64,000 nucleotides of DNA, from contig NZ_JASHKR010000001.1 of assembly GCF_030056815.1 (NCBI RefSeq), forward strand, positions 112,985 to 176,984, read 5' to 3'. Origin of the DNA: Rhodococcus sp. IEGM 1379. GTDB taxonomy: Bacteria > Actinomycetota > Actinomycetes > Mycobacteriales > Mycobacteriaceae. Shown piece by piece: positions 7,148-15,988 of the stretch (the stretch's first letter is position 1; each line of letters begins with the position of its first letter). Both the position numbers and the translations under genes were made by a program. Below the pieces are notes generated by a model, which was given only the letters and a program-made list of their open reading frames with translations, made no database searches and was not told the origin of the DNA.

Positions 7148-8755
7148 TTGGCGTTTGTGACTACTCGTCTGCTGGTCAACGGCCGGATCTACAGTTCTTT
7201 TGCACCTGACGCGACCTCGCTCGCCATCACCGACGGCATCGTCGTCTGGGTGGGCGAAGACCGCGCCGGACGTGCACTTCATCCCGACGCGGAAATCGAG
7301 GATCTGGGCGGCGCGTTTGTCACCCCCGGTTTTGTCGACACTCACGTCCACATCACCGCGTTGGGTCTCACCATCGTCGGGCTCGATCTGGTCGGAACTA
7401 CGTCACTCGACGAATGCCTCTCGCGGGTAACGGCATTCGCCGATGCGAATCCTGACGCCGTTATCTGGGGTCACGGTTGGGACGACACCGAATGGGTGCA
7501 GCCGACCGCGCCGTCGACGGTCGAGCTCGATGCCGCAGCGCCCGGCCGCAAGGTGTACCTCTCGCGGATCGACGTGCACTCGGCAGTCTGCTCGAGCGCG
7601 TTGCGCGACGGGATCGAGGGACTCGCATCCCAGGCCGGGTACTCCGAAGATGGTCCGCTCACCTTCGACGCCCACCACTTCGCGCGCGCTTCGGCCCGAA
7701 ATCTCCTCACTGCCGAACAGCGCGCTGACGCACGCACCGCAGCACTCGATCTGTGCGCATCACGTGGAATCGTCGCGGTCCACGAGTGCGGTGGCCCCGA
7801 CATCTCCGGTCTCACCGACTTCCAGGAACTCCTCGCGCACGACCACGGCGTCGAGGTTCGTGGCTACTGGGGCGAGCACGTCACCACGCAGGAAGATGCA
7901 CGCGCCCTCCTCGACAAGACCGGTGCTCACGGACTCGGCGGCGACCTCTTTATCGACGGTTCTCTGGGATCCCACACGGCCTGGTTGCTCGAACCCTATG
8001 CAGATCAACCGGATTCGACAGGCAATGCCTACCTCGACGTCGACGCGATCGCTGCACACATCCGCGCCTGTACTCTCGCCGGAATCCAAGCGGGTTTCCA
8101 TGCCATCGGTGACGGGGCGGTCTCCGCGGCCGCGGCAGCATTCCGTCAGGTCGCTGACGAACTCGGCGGACCCAAGGTCGCTGCTCTCGGGCATCGCCTC
8201 GAGCACGCCGAGATGATGTCGATCGCCGACGCCGAAACATTTGCGACGGTGGGCGTCATCGCCAGCGTCCAACCGGTCTTCGACGCACTCTGGGGCGGCA
8301 CCGACGGCCTGTACGCGACGCGTCTGGGCGCCGAGCGCGCCGTCGCTCTCAACCCCTTTGCCCCGGCCGCCGCCAAGGGTGTCTCACTGGCCTTCAGTTC
8401 CGACGCTCCCGTCACTCCGGTCGAACCGTGGGCGATGGTCCGAGCCGCAGTGCATCACCGAACCGACGGCAGCGGCATCTCGCCGCGCGCAGCGTTCTCG
8501 GCAGCGACCCGAGGCGCGTGGCGCGCCGGGGGAGTCCGCGACGGCGCTGCCGGAACGCTCAATCCGGGTGCGCCGGCGTCGTACGTCATCTGGGAGGCCG
8601 GTGACCTCGAAGTGAGCGCGCCCGCCGATTCGGTGCAGCGCTGGTCTACCGATCCGCGGTCTCGGGTTCCGGCGTTGCCGCGACTGAGCGACGACGCTCC
8701 GGTCCCGGTGTGCGTTCGATCGGTGCATCGCGGACGCGTCGTCTATGAGCGTTGA
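7148..8755 (+). CDS. YtcJ-like metal-dependent amidohydrolase
   Basis: A 535-residue amidohydrolase-superfamily enzyme of the YtcJ/N-acyl-hydrolase type. The first metal-binding motif is FVDTHVHITALG (about residue 62), a second metal His is in GHRLEHAEM and the final catalytic Asp in FSSDAPVTP. Substrates in this group vary widely, so none is named. The start shown is a TTG with AGG five bases upstream; GTG at 7157 is an equally plausible start. It overlaps lnt by 11 bp, which points to translational coupling within the fxsA-amidohydrolase-lnt operon. Confidence 0.85.
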   Translation: MAFVTTRLLVNGRIYSSFAPDATSLAITDGIVVWVGEDRAGRALHPDAEIEDLGGAFVTPGFVDTHVHITALGLTIVGLDLVGTTSLDECLSRVTAFADANPDAVIWGHGWDDTEWVQPTAPSTVELDAAAPGRKVYLSRIDVHSAVCSSALRDGIEGLASQAGYSEDGPLTFDAHHFARASARNLLTAEQRADARTAALDLCASRGIVAVHECGGPDISGLTDFQELLAHDHGVEVRGYWGEHVTTQEDARALLDKTGAHGLGGDLFIDGSLGSHTAWLLEPYADQPDSTGNAYLDVDAIAAHIRACTLAGIQAGFHAIGDGAVSAAAAAFRQVADELGGPKVAALGHRLEHAEMMSIADAETFATVGVIASVQPVFDALWGGTDGLYATRLGAERAVALNPFAPAAAKGVSLAFSSDAPVTPVEPWAMVRAAVHHRTDGSGISPRAAFSAATRGAWRAGGVRDGAAGTLNPGAPASYVIWEAGDLEVSAPADSVQRWSTDPRSRVPALPRLSDDAPVPVCVRSVHRGRVVYER

Positions 8756-10343
8756 GCAGTCGGCTGGTGAACGCACGCGCCTAGTCGAGGTGCTCACCGG
8801 TTCGATGTGGTTGCGCTCGCTGTATTCGGTGGCCGGCGGGTATCTGATCTTCGCGGGATTTCCGCCAAGGCCTCTGTGGTTTCTCGCGCCGATCGGCATT
8901 GCACTCCTGACCTGTGTGCTGACGAACTTCGGCCGCGGGGGACTGCGACTGCGTGCAGGTTTCGGATACGGCTACCTCGCCGGCCTCGGTTTCCTGGTGC
9001 CGCTACTGCCGTGGATCGGCGTGTTTGTCGGCGCCGTGCCGTGGATAGCGCTCGCTGCCGTGGAGTCGTTGTTCATCGGATTGTTCGGGCTGCTGGCCGT
9101 ACTGGTGTCGCGGTTGCCGTGGGCGCCGCTGTGGATTGCTGCCGTGTGGACATTGACGGAATGGCTCCGATCCAGTGTTCCGTTCGGCGGCTTCCCTTGG
9201 GGCAGGCTCGCATTCGGGCAATCCGAAGGATGGCTGCTTCCGCTCGCGAGCATCGGCGGTGCGCCGCTACTCAGTTTTGCGGTGGCGCTGACCGGAACCG
9301 GGTTGGCGGCAGTAGCGATTGCGGTTGCTGCCAAACGTTGGGACCGAGGATTTTTCGGCGCTGTTGCGGCTGCGATCGTTCCCGTCATTCTGGCTGGCGT
9401 CGTCGCACCGTTTCTCGCCACCATGGATTCCGGTGATCGCACGATTACCGTGGCAGCCATTCAGGGCAGCGTGCCGCGGTTGGGGCTGGACTTCAACTCG
9501 CAACGCAAGCAGGTTCTCGACAACCACGTCGCCGAAACTCTGAGGTTGGCGGCGGAAGTCGACGCCGGACGCGTCACACAACCCGACATCGTCATCTGGC
9601 CCGAGAATGCGTCGGACATAGATCCGTTGCGCAACATCGATGCCGCAGCCGACATCACCCGCGCGTCCGTATCGATCGGTGCGCCGATTCTGGTCGGTAC
9701 CGTGCTCGTCAACGCCGACCGCACGACCACGAACTCCGTGATCGTCTGGGACGGAAACAAAGGCCCACAGGAGCAGCACGACAAGAAGATCATCCAACCG
9801 TTCGGCGAGTACCTGCCCTACCGAGACTTCTTCCGGAAATTCTCGGAATACGCGGATCGCGCCGGCAACTTCGTCCCCGGTGACGGCAACGGTGTCGTCC
9901 AGGCCGCGGGCGTGCCGATCGGTATCGCCACCTGCTACGAAGTGGCATTCGACCGGGCATTCCAGGAATCCGTTCGTAACGGAGCGCAACTCTTGGCCGT
10001 ACCGACCAATAACGCCACCTTCGGTGACACCGAGATGACGTACCAGCAGTTGGCGATGTCCCGCGTACGGGCCGTCGAACACGGCCGCGCCGTTGTCGTG
10101 GCAGCCACCAGTGGCGTCAGCGCGATCATTTCTCCCGACGGTTCCGTAACCTCGCAGACCGATCTTTTTGTCCCCGAATTCCTGGTTGCCGATGTACCGC
10201 TGTCGACCGACAAAACTGTGGCGTCGCGCATGGGCCCCGCACCCGAGGTAGTGCTGTGTCTCCTCGCGGCGGGCGCAATCGCGATGGCAGTGATTTCCAG
10301 GCGTCGTGAACGCACACTTCCCGAAACACGAGAGCAGCAATGA
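8745..10343 (+). CDS. lnt: apolipoprotein N-acyltransferase
   Basis: A 532-residue membrane enzyme that adds the third acyl chain to the N-terminal cysteine of lipoproteins. The first half has about six transmembrane helices; the second half is an extracytoplasmic nitrilase domain with the catalytic triad in expected settings: Glu in VIWPENASD, Lys in HDKKIIQPFGEYLPY and Cys in GIATCYEVAFD, followed by a last membrane helix. In mycobacteria the Lnt domain is fused to or followed by polyprenol-phosphate mannose synthase (Ppm1). Here no ppm gene follows; instead a TerD gene overlaps the stop codon. Confidence 0.93.
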   Translation: MSVEQSAGERTRLVEVLTGSMWLRSLYSVAGGYLIFAGFPPRPLWFLAPIGIALLTCVLTNFGRGGLRLRAGFGYGYLAGLGFLVPLLPWIGVFVGAVPWIALAAVESLFIGLFGLLAVLVSRLPWAPLWIAAVWTLTEWLRSSVPFGGFPWGRLAFGQSEGWLLPLASIGGAPLLSFAVALTGTGLAAVAIAVAAKRWDRGFFGAVAAAIVPVILAGVVAPFLATMDSGDRTITVAAIQGSVPRLGLDFNSQRKQVLDNHVAETLRLAAEVDAGRVTQPDIVIWPENASDIDPLRNIDAAADITRASVSIGAPILVGTVLVNADRTTTNSVIVWDGNKGPQEQHDKKIIQPFGEYLPYRDFFRKFSEYADRAGNFVPGDGNGVVQAAGVPIGIATCYEVAFDRAFQESVRNGAQLLAVPTNNATFGDTEMTYQQLAMSRVRAVEHGRAVVVAATSGVSAIISPDGSVTSQTDLFVPEFLVADVPLSTDKTVASRMGPAPEVVLCLLAAGAIAMAVISRRRERTLPETREQQ

Positions 10344-10416
10344 CCGAGGTAGGTAAGGGTTCGAAGACCGATCTGCTCGACCGAGTTACACCATCGCGAT
10401 CGGCACCGGCGGTGTC

Positions 10417-11637
10417 GTGGACATTGCGGCAGTTCTCCTCGGCGCAGACGGCAAGGTTCGCACCGACGACGACTTCGTGTTCTTCAACAACCCGAAAGCG
10501 CCTGGTGTCGCACTCGTTTCGGATGAGGCAATCACCGTCGACCTGGCCGCACTACCGGCCGATGTCCACCGCATCCTGATCACCGGCAGCACCGAGGCAC
10601 AGTGCAAGAACTTCTCCGACGTAGCGTCGATTCAAGTGGACACGCGCGGCTCCTCGCAGCAATTATCTTTTGTCCCAACAGGTTTGACAACCGAAACCGT
10701 TCTGCAGTTGGTGGCACTTTATCGACGCGGCACCGGGTGGCGTCTCGACGCCGTCGGGCAGGGATACAGTGCCGGGTTGGCTGCGTTTGCCGCCGAACAC
10801 GGTATCGACGTCGATAACGACGAACCGAGAAGTGCTCCGGTACCGGAAGCGCCCGTACCCAGTCCTGCGCCAACCATCAGCTTCGAAAAAGTGTCCGTCA
10901 GTCTCACCAAGGACTCCCCGGACAAGACAGCGCGCATCGACCTGCGTAAAAGTCAGGGCGACCCCAGTTGGGTCTTGACCGTAGGTCTGGAATGGGATGG
11001 CCGCGGCGCAAAATACGACGACAGTGGCAAGGTCAAGAAGTACGGCGAAGGTGACCTCGACGTGTACTTCTTCTGCCGCAACGAGGAGACCAACGACTAC
11101 GTCGTAATCAGTGGCGAGCCGAATCATCGTGGCGGACTGGAAACCTGGCCGCACATCTACCACTACGGCGACAGTGCGGGTCCGGGTAAGGGCAAGAAGG
11201 CTGCCGTCGAGCAGGTTCGCGTCATCCCGCACGAGAATGGTGATCTGCTGGTCAACGTGTATCAGAGCGTAGATAACGGTGCGGGTGCCATCGACACCTT
11301 CGGCAAACCACGTGTTGCTATCCGGTACGGCAAGGCCGGTAAAGATGGACTGCCTGGTCCTGACGCCGACGAAATTCTTGTTTTCGTCGGCAACGGAAAG
11401 AACTCGTTCTGGGCAACGATCGCGCACATCGACGTCCAAGACGGTGTTCTGACCGTTGACGGCGAGACCCGTTACAGCAAAACGCTCAGCGAACGGATGC
11501 CTGGTCTGGACACCGACGGCCAGTGGATGCAGCGTCCCAAGTCGGGTCCGAAGGGTCGAAGCAAGAAGGCTAACAAGGGCATCGGACTCGACAAGTACTG
11601 CGGGAAATGCGAGCCCGGACCTAAGAAGCGTCGCTGA
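10417..11637 (+). CDS. TerD family tellurium-resistance/stress protein, 5' end frameshifted
   Basis: A 406-residue reading frame with two TerD-type domains. The first begins at the GTG shown, VVDIAAVLLGADGKVR followed by DDFVFFNNP. The second is around residues 160-330, with a VTVGLEWDGRG motif. The C-terminal tail has a CGKC pair and basic residues. TerD proteins bind Ca2+ and act in membrane-associated stress responses. The natural N-terminus appears to lie in another frame: ATG at 10340, overlapping the lnt stop as ATGA, encodes MTEVGKGSKTDLLDR, which matches a TerD start. One missing base near 10385 would join the two. As written, the usable start lacks its first strands, so the gene is either broken or mis-sequenced. 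Confidence 0.75.
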   Translation: MDIAAVLLGADGKVRTDDDFVFFNNPKAPGVALVSDEAITVDLAALPADVHRILITGSTEAQCKNFSDVASIQVDTRGSSQQLSFVPTGLTTETVLQLVALYRRGTGWRLDAVGQGYSAGLAAFAAEHGIDVDNDEPRSAPVPEAPVPSPAPTISFEKVSVSLTKDSPDKTARIDLRKSQGDPSWVLTVGLEWDGRGAKYDDSGKVKKYGEGDLDVYFFCRNEETNDYVVISGEPNHRGGLETWPHIYHYGDSAGPGKGKKAAVEQVRVIPHENGDLLVNVYQSVDNGAGAIDTFGKPRVAIRYGKAGKDGLPGPDADEILVFVGNGKNSFWATIAHIDVQDGVLTVDGETRYSKTLSERMPGLDTDGQWMQRPKSGPKGRSKKANKGIGLDKYCGKCEPGPKKRR

Positions 11638-11649
11638 CGCCGCACTCGC

Positions 11650-11826
11650 TCAGCCAGGAATATCGGTCCACTGAGCTTCTTCTTCGGGCGCGACCGGTAT
11701 CGGGTGCACGACGCGCTCGGTCGCCGGTAACGCCTTTACGGCCTCGATTGCTTCCCATTTGCACTCACCGCATCGCCCTTGTGGGACGATCGGCCGAATA
11801 CCGAGCCCCTGATCATCGATGTCGAA
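11650..11826 (-). pseudogene. remnant of a CxxC-containing protein
   Basis: An open stretch of 58 codons runs from a TAG (11827-11829) to a TGA, with no usable start codon before its second half. It encodes a well-formed looking C-terminal piece with GRCGECKWEAIEAVKALP and an acidic end (APEEEAQWTDIPG). The codon pattern is typical of the neighbourhood. The CxxC pair suggests a zinc-ribbon or redox protein. I read it as the 3' end of a decayed gene; I do not recognise the family. Confidence 0.4.
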
Positions 11827-12027
11827 CTATTTCCCTGTCAGGATCGGACGTAGTACATCCCGCGAGCAATGCCGCCCTGAACAATCCGACCAGTATCCTT
11901 GAAGAATCCATTACCCGAACATAGCGTGATTGCGGGTGTGCGCCGATTTTTCTTTGTGGCGGTGACTGTTGCACTTTCTGGGTATTCGGCGGTGGAAGTT
12001 CACCCCGAATGAACAGAGGCAACTTCC

Positions 12028-12852
12028 ATGACCGAAGTGCAGAACGCCGTCCGCAAGCCCAGCATTGTCGATTCTGTTCTCAAATCTCCGCTCGCCGGAT
12101 TGGCGCCCTGGATACTGCTGTCGTTGGTGTCCGGACCAGGACGATTCGAGGCCTCTGCCGCAGCGGCACTCGGGTTGACGCTGCTGATCGTCGCTGCAAG
12201 TCACCGGCGGGGCAGCACACTGAAGTTGTTGGGAATGTTCGACATTCTGTACTTTGGGATACTCGCCGCAATTGGTTTGTTCGCATCGGCCGACACCATC
12301 CGGTGGTTCGAACTGTGGGGCGGAGAAATGACCAACATCGCCCTGGTTGTCTTCGCATTCGGATCGATGCTTCTCCGCAATCCATTCACTCTGCAATACG
12401 CGAAAGAGTCTGCGCCACCGGAAACGTGGACAACACCGCTCTTTCTGCGGATCAACTACACCATCACGTTGGTGTGGGCGCTTTCGTTCACCTGGTCGGC
12501 AATCGTCGGGTTGTACGGTGACGCAGTGTTGGGCAACAGTGGCAATTTCTGGACCGGGTGGATTTTGCAGCTGGGCGGCATGATCTTTGCAGTCTCGTTC
12601 ACCGAGTGGTATCCGGAGTACGCACCGAACAAAGCGCTCCAAGCGCTGGGACTGCCGACTGATCCGCCGCAACCAATCGCTCGACTGTTCGACTTCCTCC
12701 CCGTTTTTGTGGTCATCACCGGAATCGCGGGATTGGTGACGGATTCGGTGTCCACTGCAGTGGGTATCGCGCTGATCGTCGTCGGTGCGATTGCCTATGT
12801 GATCATGTGGCGCATTGCTGCGCGCGTTCTACCCGAGAGCGATGGAAGCTAG
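12028..12852 (+). CDS. hypothetical multi-spanning membrane protein
   Basis: A 274-residue integral membrane protein with about seven hydrophobic segments, for example PWILLSLVSGPG, ALGLTLLIVAA, FDILYFGILAAIGLF and a last pair VVITGIAGLVTDSV and ALIVVGAIAYVIMW. Conserved-looking polar points inside the membrane part are FTEWYPEYAP and FLRINYTITLVWA. I recognise no transporter signature and give no function. A GAGGCAAC site precedes the ATG. A strong hairpin follows the gene, so it is probably transcribed alone. Confidence 0.72.
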   Translation: MTEVQNAVRKPSIVDSVLKSPLAGLAPWILLSLVSGPGRFEASAAAALGLTLLIVAASHRRGSTLKLLGMFDILYFGILAAIGLFASADTIRWFELWGGEMTNIALVVFAFGSMLLRNPFTLQYAKESAPPETWTTPLFLRINYTITLVWALSFTWSAIVGLYGDAVLGNSGNFWTGWILQLGGMIFAVSFTEWYPEYAPNKALQALGLPTDPPQPIARLFDFLPVFVVITGIAGLVTDSVSTAVGIALIVVGAIAYVIMWRIAARVLPESDGS

Positions 12853-12866
12853 GCCCCTTTTCCTCT

Positions 12867-12906
12867 AGTGAGCACCGTTTTCAACGTGTTTGAAACGGTG
12901 CTCACT
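12867..12906. terminator. hairpin terminator
   Basis: Arms AGTGAGCACCGTTT and AAACGGTGCTCACT (14 bp) enclose a 12-base loop. It lies 15 bp after the membrane-protein gene, where a terminator is expected. No long U-run follows, as is usual for actinobacterial terminators. Confidence 0.65.
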
Positions 12907-12944
12907 GTGCACAAACTGTGCCAGCTTCGTGCCGAGCACGTTGT

Positions 12945-12974
12945 GGCCGCTCATCCTGCTAAGGGTGAGCGGCC
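12945..12974. terminator. hairpin terminator of the secreted-protein gene
   Basis: GGCCGCTCATCCT and AGGGTGAGCGGCC pair over 13 bp with one G-U/mismatch position and a four-base loop. It lies 22 bp beyond the stop of the minus-strand gene. The core GGCCGCTCA(C/T)CC recurs in the hairpin at 14467-14515. Confidence 0.6.
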
Positions 12975-12996
12975 GCTTGTGTGCATCAGGACTGGT

Positions 12997-13389
12997 TTAC
13001 CACCCGGAACTCCCCGGTGATCCGAAGTTCTCGAGCAAACCGGTCGGCGCCCCAGCCTGGATCATCGCGAGTGCCGCAATCGAGGCGTTGACCGCTTGAG
13101 TGACGTACGCGCTGACTGCGTCGGCAACGTCGCCGAGGGCGCCGGCAGGAGTGATCGTGACCCCGAACGGGCGTTCGGCCGTCGGGAGATCGACGGTGAC
13201 GGTAGCGGTGACGACGGTGTTGTCGGCGGTGTTGGGCACCGAAATCAAGTTGGTGCTGAAATCGGTGACCGGACTGTCGGCTGACGCGGTACCAACTGCG
13301 CCGCCGAGGGTGATCGCAACAGCGAGTGCGCCGGTGCCGAATAGGGCGGCGGTCCGGGACCAAGTTGCAGGCGTTTCGAGACCATTCAC
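12997..13389 (-). CDS. secreted hypothetical protein
   Basis: A 130-residue exported protein. The GTG start is chosen because AAAGGGG precedes it and because it begins a normal signal peptide: TWSRTAALFGTGALAVAITLGGAVGTASA with cleavage after ASA. The mature part is about 95 residues, Ala/Val/Thr-rich, beta-like (TVVTATVTVDLP) and without cysteines. No domain is recognised. It is probably monocistronic, with a hairpin just downstream and about 310 bp of non-coding sequence upstream (13390-13703), in which I see no other gene. Confidence 0.7.
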   Translation of the reverse strand: MNGLETPATWSRTAALFGTGALAVAITLGGAVGTASADSPVTDFSTNLISVPNTADNTVVTATVTVDLPTAERPFGVTITPAGALGDVADAVSAYVTQAVNASIAALAMIQAGAPTGLLENFGSPGSSGW

Positions 13390-13703
13390 AGATGTACCCC
13401 TTTTCGTGGTGACTGCATCCGTGTACAGGACGCGGAGCAGCCACGAGATTGCAACCACTATCGAGGAAGATAACGGACATTGACCTCAAAGCGGGGTTGT
13501 TCAGCCCAAAGTGTTGCGCCACGAAATAGGTTGGACGGGATTCGGTTCAGGTTGATAGCGTGTCCGAGACCGTGACATCGTGCGAGGAGGTGAGACCCAT
13601 GAACGCAGTATCCATGTGGGTGCTCCCACTCGTTTCACGGATCGGCGATTGACGTAGGTGTCGCCGGGAGCGCCCGAATAAGGCAATCCCGAAAGGTAAC
13701 ACC

Positions 13704-14441
13704 ATGCATTTCACCTCTGAGACATCGTCGAACGGTGTCATCGAACGTAATTTCACACTGGATGAGATCACTGGCGTGCTCTGGTCTCCTATATCCGGAA
13801 CCAACGGCTCACCGCTGCTCCTGTCGGGGCACTCCGGCGGTATGCACAAGAAGGCGCCGGGGCTGGTAGCCAGTGCACTCATCAGCGTGACCACCAATGG
13901 ATTCACCGTCGCCGCTATTGACGCGCCCGGACATGGTGACCGGCCGCGAAACCTTCAGGATCAACGGTGGGCCGAGGCGATTCATCAGGTCCGGGCGGCC
14001 GGCCAGTCGATTGTTCCGATCGTCGTCGACTACACCATGTCGTTGGCGGAGCGTGCGGTTCCGGAATGGCAGGCAACCCTGGATGCTCTTCAGGCACTGC
14101 CCGAGATTGGCACCGAATCGCCGATCGGCTACGGGGGCGTGTCGTTGGGTGTCGTTACGGGGCTGATGTTGACGGCAGTCGAACCCCGGATCGCTGCCGT
14201 GAGTTTCGGTGGGGTTTTTGTGGACGACGCTCTGATCGAGGCGGCGGGAAGACTCACTGTCCCGGTCGAGTACCGGATTCCGTGGGATGACGAGGATTTC
14301 GACCGCACGTCCGGGATCGCATTGTTCGATGCCTTCGCATCGAAGGAGAAGACGTTGCACGCCTACTCGGGCAGGCATTACCCAGTGCCAGAGTACGAAC
14401 GCGACAGCTCGGCTCGGTTCTTCGCCCGCCATCTCGGCTGA
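13704..14441 (+). CDS. alpha/beta-hydrolase
   Basis: A 245-residue alpha/beta-hydrolase-fold protein. The oxyanion strand is PLLLSGHSGG, the second loop AAIDAPGHGDR, the nucleophile elbow GGVSLGVVTG (Ser about residue 148), and a probable catalytic His in SGRHYPVP near the C-terminus. It resembles dienelactone-hydrolase or esterase-like proteins of unknown substrate. It has no signal peptide, so it is cytoplasmic. A perfect 20-bp hairpin follows the gene. Confidence 0.78.
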   Translation: MHFTSETSSNGVIERNFTLDEITGVLWSPISGTNGSPLLLSGHSGGMHKKAPGLVASALISVTTNGFTVAAIDAPGHGDRPRNLQDQRWAEAIHQVRAAGQSIVPIVVDYTMSLAERAVPEWQATLDALQALPEIGTESPIGYGGVSLGVVTGLMLTAVEPRIAAVSFGGVFVDDALIEAAGRLTVPVEYRIPWDDEDFDRTSGIALFDAFASKEKTLHAYSGRHYPVPEYERDSSARFFARHLG

Positions 14442-14466
14442 ATAGTCGACACGGCTTCGGACTGAC

Positions 14467-14515
14467 GTGAATATGGCCGCTCACCCGGAAAATCTGGGTG
14501 AGCGGCCATATTCAC
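14467..14515. terminator. perfect 20-bp hairpin terminator
   Basis: A perfect inverted repeat with 20-bp arms beginning GTGAATATGGCCGCTCACCC and a 9-base loop, 25 bp downstream of the hydrolase stop. Its core is shared with the hairpin at 12945-12974. The stretch from here to 14772 contains no gene I can support. Confidence 0.75.
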
Positions 14516-14772
14516 ATTCTGATGAGTCAGGTTGACAGTCAGCTCACCGGCGACTGAGGTGTTTGACTGCGGGTGGACCGGGGGATACAGCAAACACTGG
14601 CTCATTCATCCGTGCCGATAGTTGTCTTGCGCGATATTTGCGCCTGTCACCTGCCGGCACGGGTGTATGCCTGATTGGTGAAAGTTGTTGGAATGAAATG
14701 GTTTCGGAGTGAGTTCGTATCAGAGAAGGGCTCGCAGATGATGTCGGTATCACAGTACCCCATTCAACGACA

Positions 14773-14803
14773 AAGACCGCCCGGTAAGCAACCGGACGGT
14801 CTT
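14773..14803. terminator. rbpA terminator
   Basis: AAGACCGCCCGGT and ACCGGACGGTCTT pair over 13 positions with one mismatch or wobble and a five-base loop. It lies 30 bp beyond the rbpA stop codon on the minus strand. Confidence 0.7.
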
Positions 14804-14833
14804 GATCGAAGTGCTCCGGAAAGTGTTAGAGAA

Positions 14834-15172
14834 TCAAGCTCCGCGGCGCTTGGCCTTGAGGAGATCCATACGCTCCTTGAGGAGTTCTTCGAGTTCCTCG
14901 ACGGAACGACGCTCGAGCAGCATGTCCCAGTGGGTGCGCGGCGGCTTGACCTTCTTGGCTTCGGGAGCAGTTCCCTCCATGAGGGCACCCTCGAGGCCGT
15001 TGCGGCACATCCAGACGCCGGGGATCTCGGCTTCGTCGGCGAACGGGATGTCAAAGATCTCACCGTTGTCGCACTTGTATTTCGCCATACGACGGGGGGC
15101 GAGGTCATGGTCACGGTCGGTCTCGTAGCTAACAGCTCCGAGACGGCTACCTCGAAGTACGCGATCTGCCAT
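14834..15172 (-). CDS. rbpA: RNA polymerase-binding protein RbpA
   Basis: A 112-residue transcription factor of Actinobacteria that binds RNA polymerase and group I/II sigma factors and stabilises the open complex. The N-terminal tail MADRVLRGSRLGAVSYETDR, the core with the single Zn-site-like cysteines (YKCDNGEIFDIPF and WMCRNGLEG), the basic linker and the C-terminal sigma-interaction helices (RRSVEELEELLKERMDLL) are all present. The length is normal. In mycobacteria rbpA is also convergent with the lnt/ppm1 region. Confidence 0.97.
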   Translation of the reverse strand: MADRVLRGSRLGAVSYETDRDHDLAPRRMAKYKCDNGEIFDIPFADEAEIPGVWMCRNGLEGALMEGTAPEAKKVKPPRTHWDMLLERRSVEELEELLKERMDLLKAKRRGA

Positions 15173-15361
15173 GGTGGTGTCCTCTCTTCGTTCGTCACCG
15201 CTGGTGGGCGCCCGGTGTTGGGGCGTAGACGCTCACACTCATCTACAACGCCACGAGTCCCCGATTGGTTCCCGTGTGGCGAGAAGACGCAACCTCCCCA
15301 TCTTACCGGGTACTGCACGCGCGCATCGAGGGCCTCCGAATCTCGAGTAAAGTGTGCAGAC

Positions 15362-15703
15362 ATGACCACGAGCATGCGACCGAGAAGCGCCGGGAATCCC
15401 TGCGCCTGGTGCGGTCGTGCGGTTGCGGCGGTCGGAGTTGGACGTCGGCGGCGGTACTGCTGCCAGTCGTGCCGTCAGCGCGCCTATGAGCAGCGCAATG
15501 CGGTGAAAGGCACTGCAATCCCAGCTGATGCTGTCATCTTGACGGCCGGCGAGGCATCCGAACTCTTTGATCGGATGTTCGAAGTGCGCTGCGCTGCGGA
15601 AGATGTCTCGACTGCGGTCGCGGAAGGTGCCGACACTGCCGAGCTCATTTCGATGTGCGAGCAGTTGACTGCACTTGCCCGCGAAGCGGAACGTTTCCGA
15701 TGA
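15362..15703 (+). CDS. small zinc-ribbon-like protein
   Basis: A 113-residue protein with an N-terminal cysteine cluster, PCAWCGRAV, then RRYCCQSCRQRAYEQR, which has the spacing of a treble-clef or zinc-ribbon fold of the kind seen in small actinobacterial nucleic-acid-associated proteins. The rest is helical and acidic, ending in AEDVSTAVAEGADTAELISMCEQLTALAREAERFR-like heptad spacing. It is divergent from rbpA across a 190-bp promoter region. The function is unknown. Confidence 0.72.
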   Translation: MTTSMRPRSAGNPCAWCGRAVAAVGVGRRRRYCCQSCRQRAYEQRNAVKGTAIPADAVILTAGEASELFDRMFEVRCAAEDVSTAVAEGADTAELISMCEQLTALAREAERFR

Positions 15704-15797
15704 CGCTAGCTTGGGCAACCAGTTTGTAGCTGTGTGCACGGCACCTCGCCAGTGTGGTGTGCCGGACACATGACGAAACACAACTCAAATCCTTACA

Positions 15798-15823
15798 GTT
15801 CGGACCTTCGGGGAGGTTCGAAC
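15798..15823. other. inverted repeat in the region before the peptide synthetase gene
   Basis: GTTCGGACCT and AGGTTCGAAC (one mismatch) flank a six-base loop. It is about 95 bp after the zinc-ribbon gene and 165 bp before the synthetase start, so it may be a terminator of the former or an operator for the latter. The rest of 15704-15979 shows no further gene. Confidence 0.35.
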
Positions 15824-15988
15824 TCCGAGCCGACCCGTTTTCGCGGTCGATGATCTCACCGGCAGGGCTCACAAGGATCGTTCACATGGTTTCCACTCTC
15901 GATATCGAGGCGGTGCGATGTACTTCTTCAATCCCCGAACCACACTTTCTTCACTCCACACCCAGCACACCAGCCGGGGGTGGTTGTG

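Noticed and set aside
10372-10395. Programmed -1 frameshift in the TerD gene
   Set aside because: No slippery X-XXY-YYZ heptamer or downstream structure is visible; a base deletion or sequencing error is simpler.
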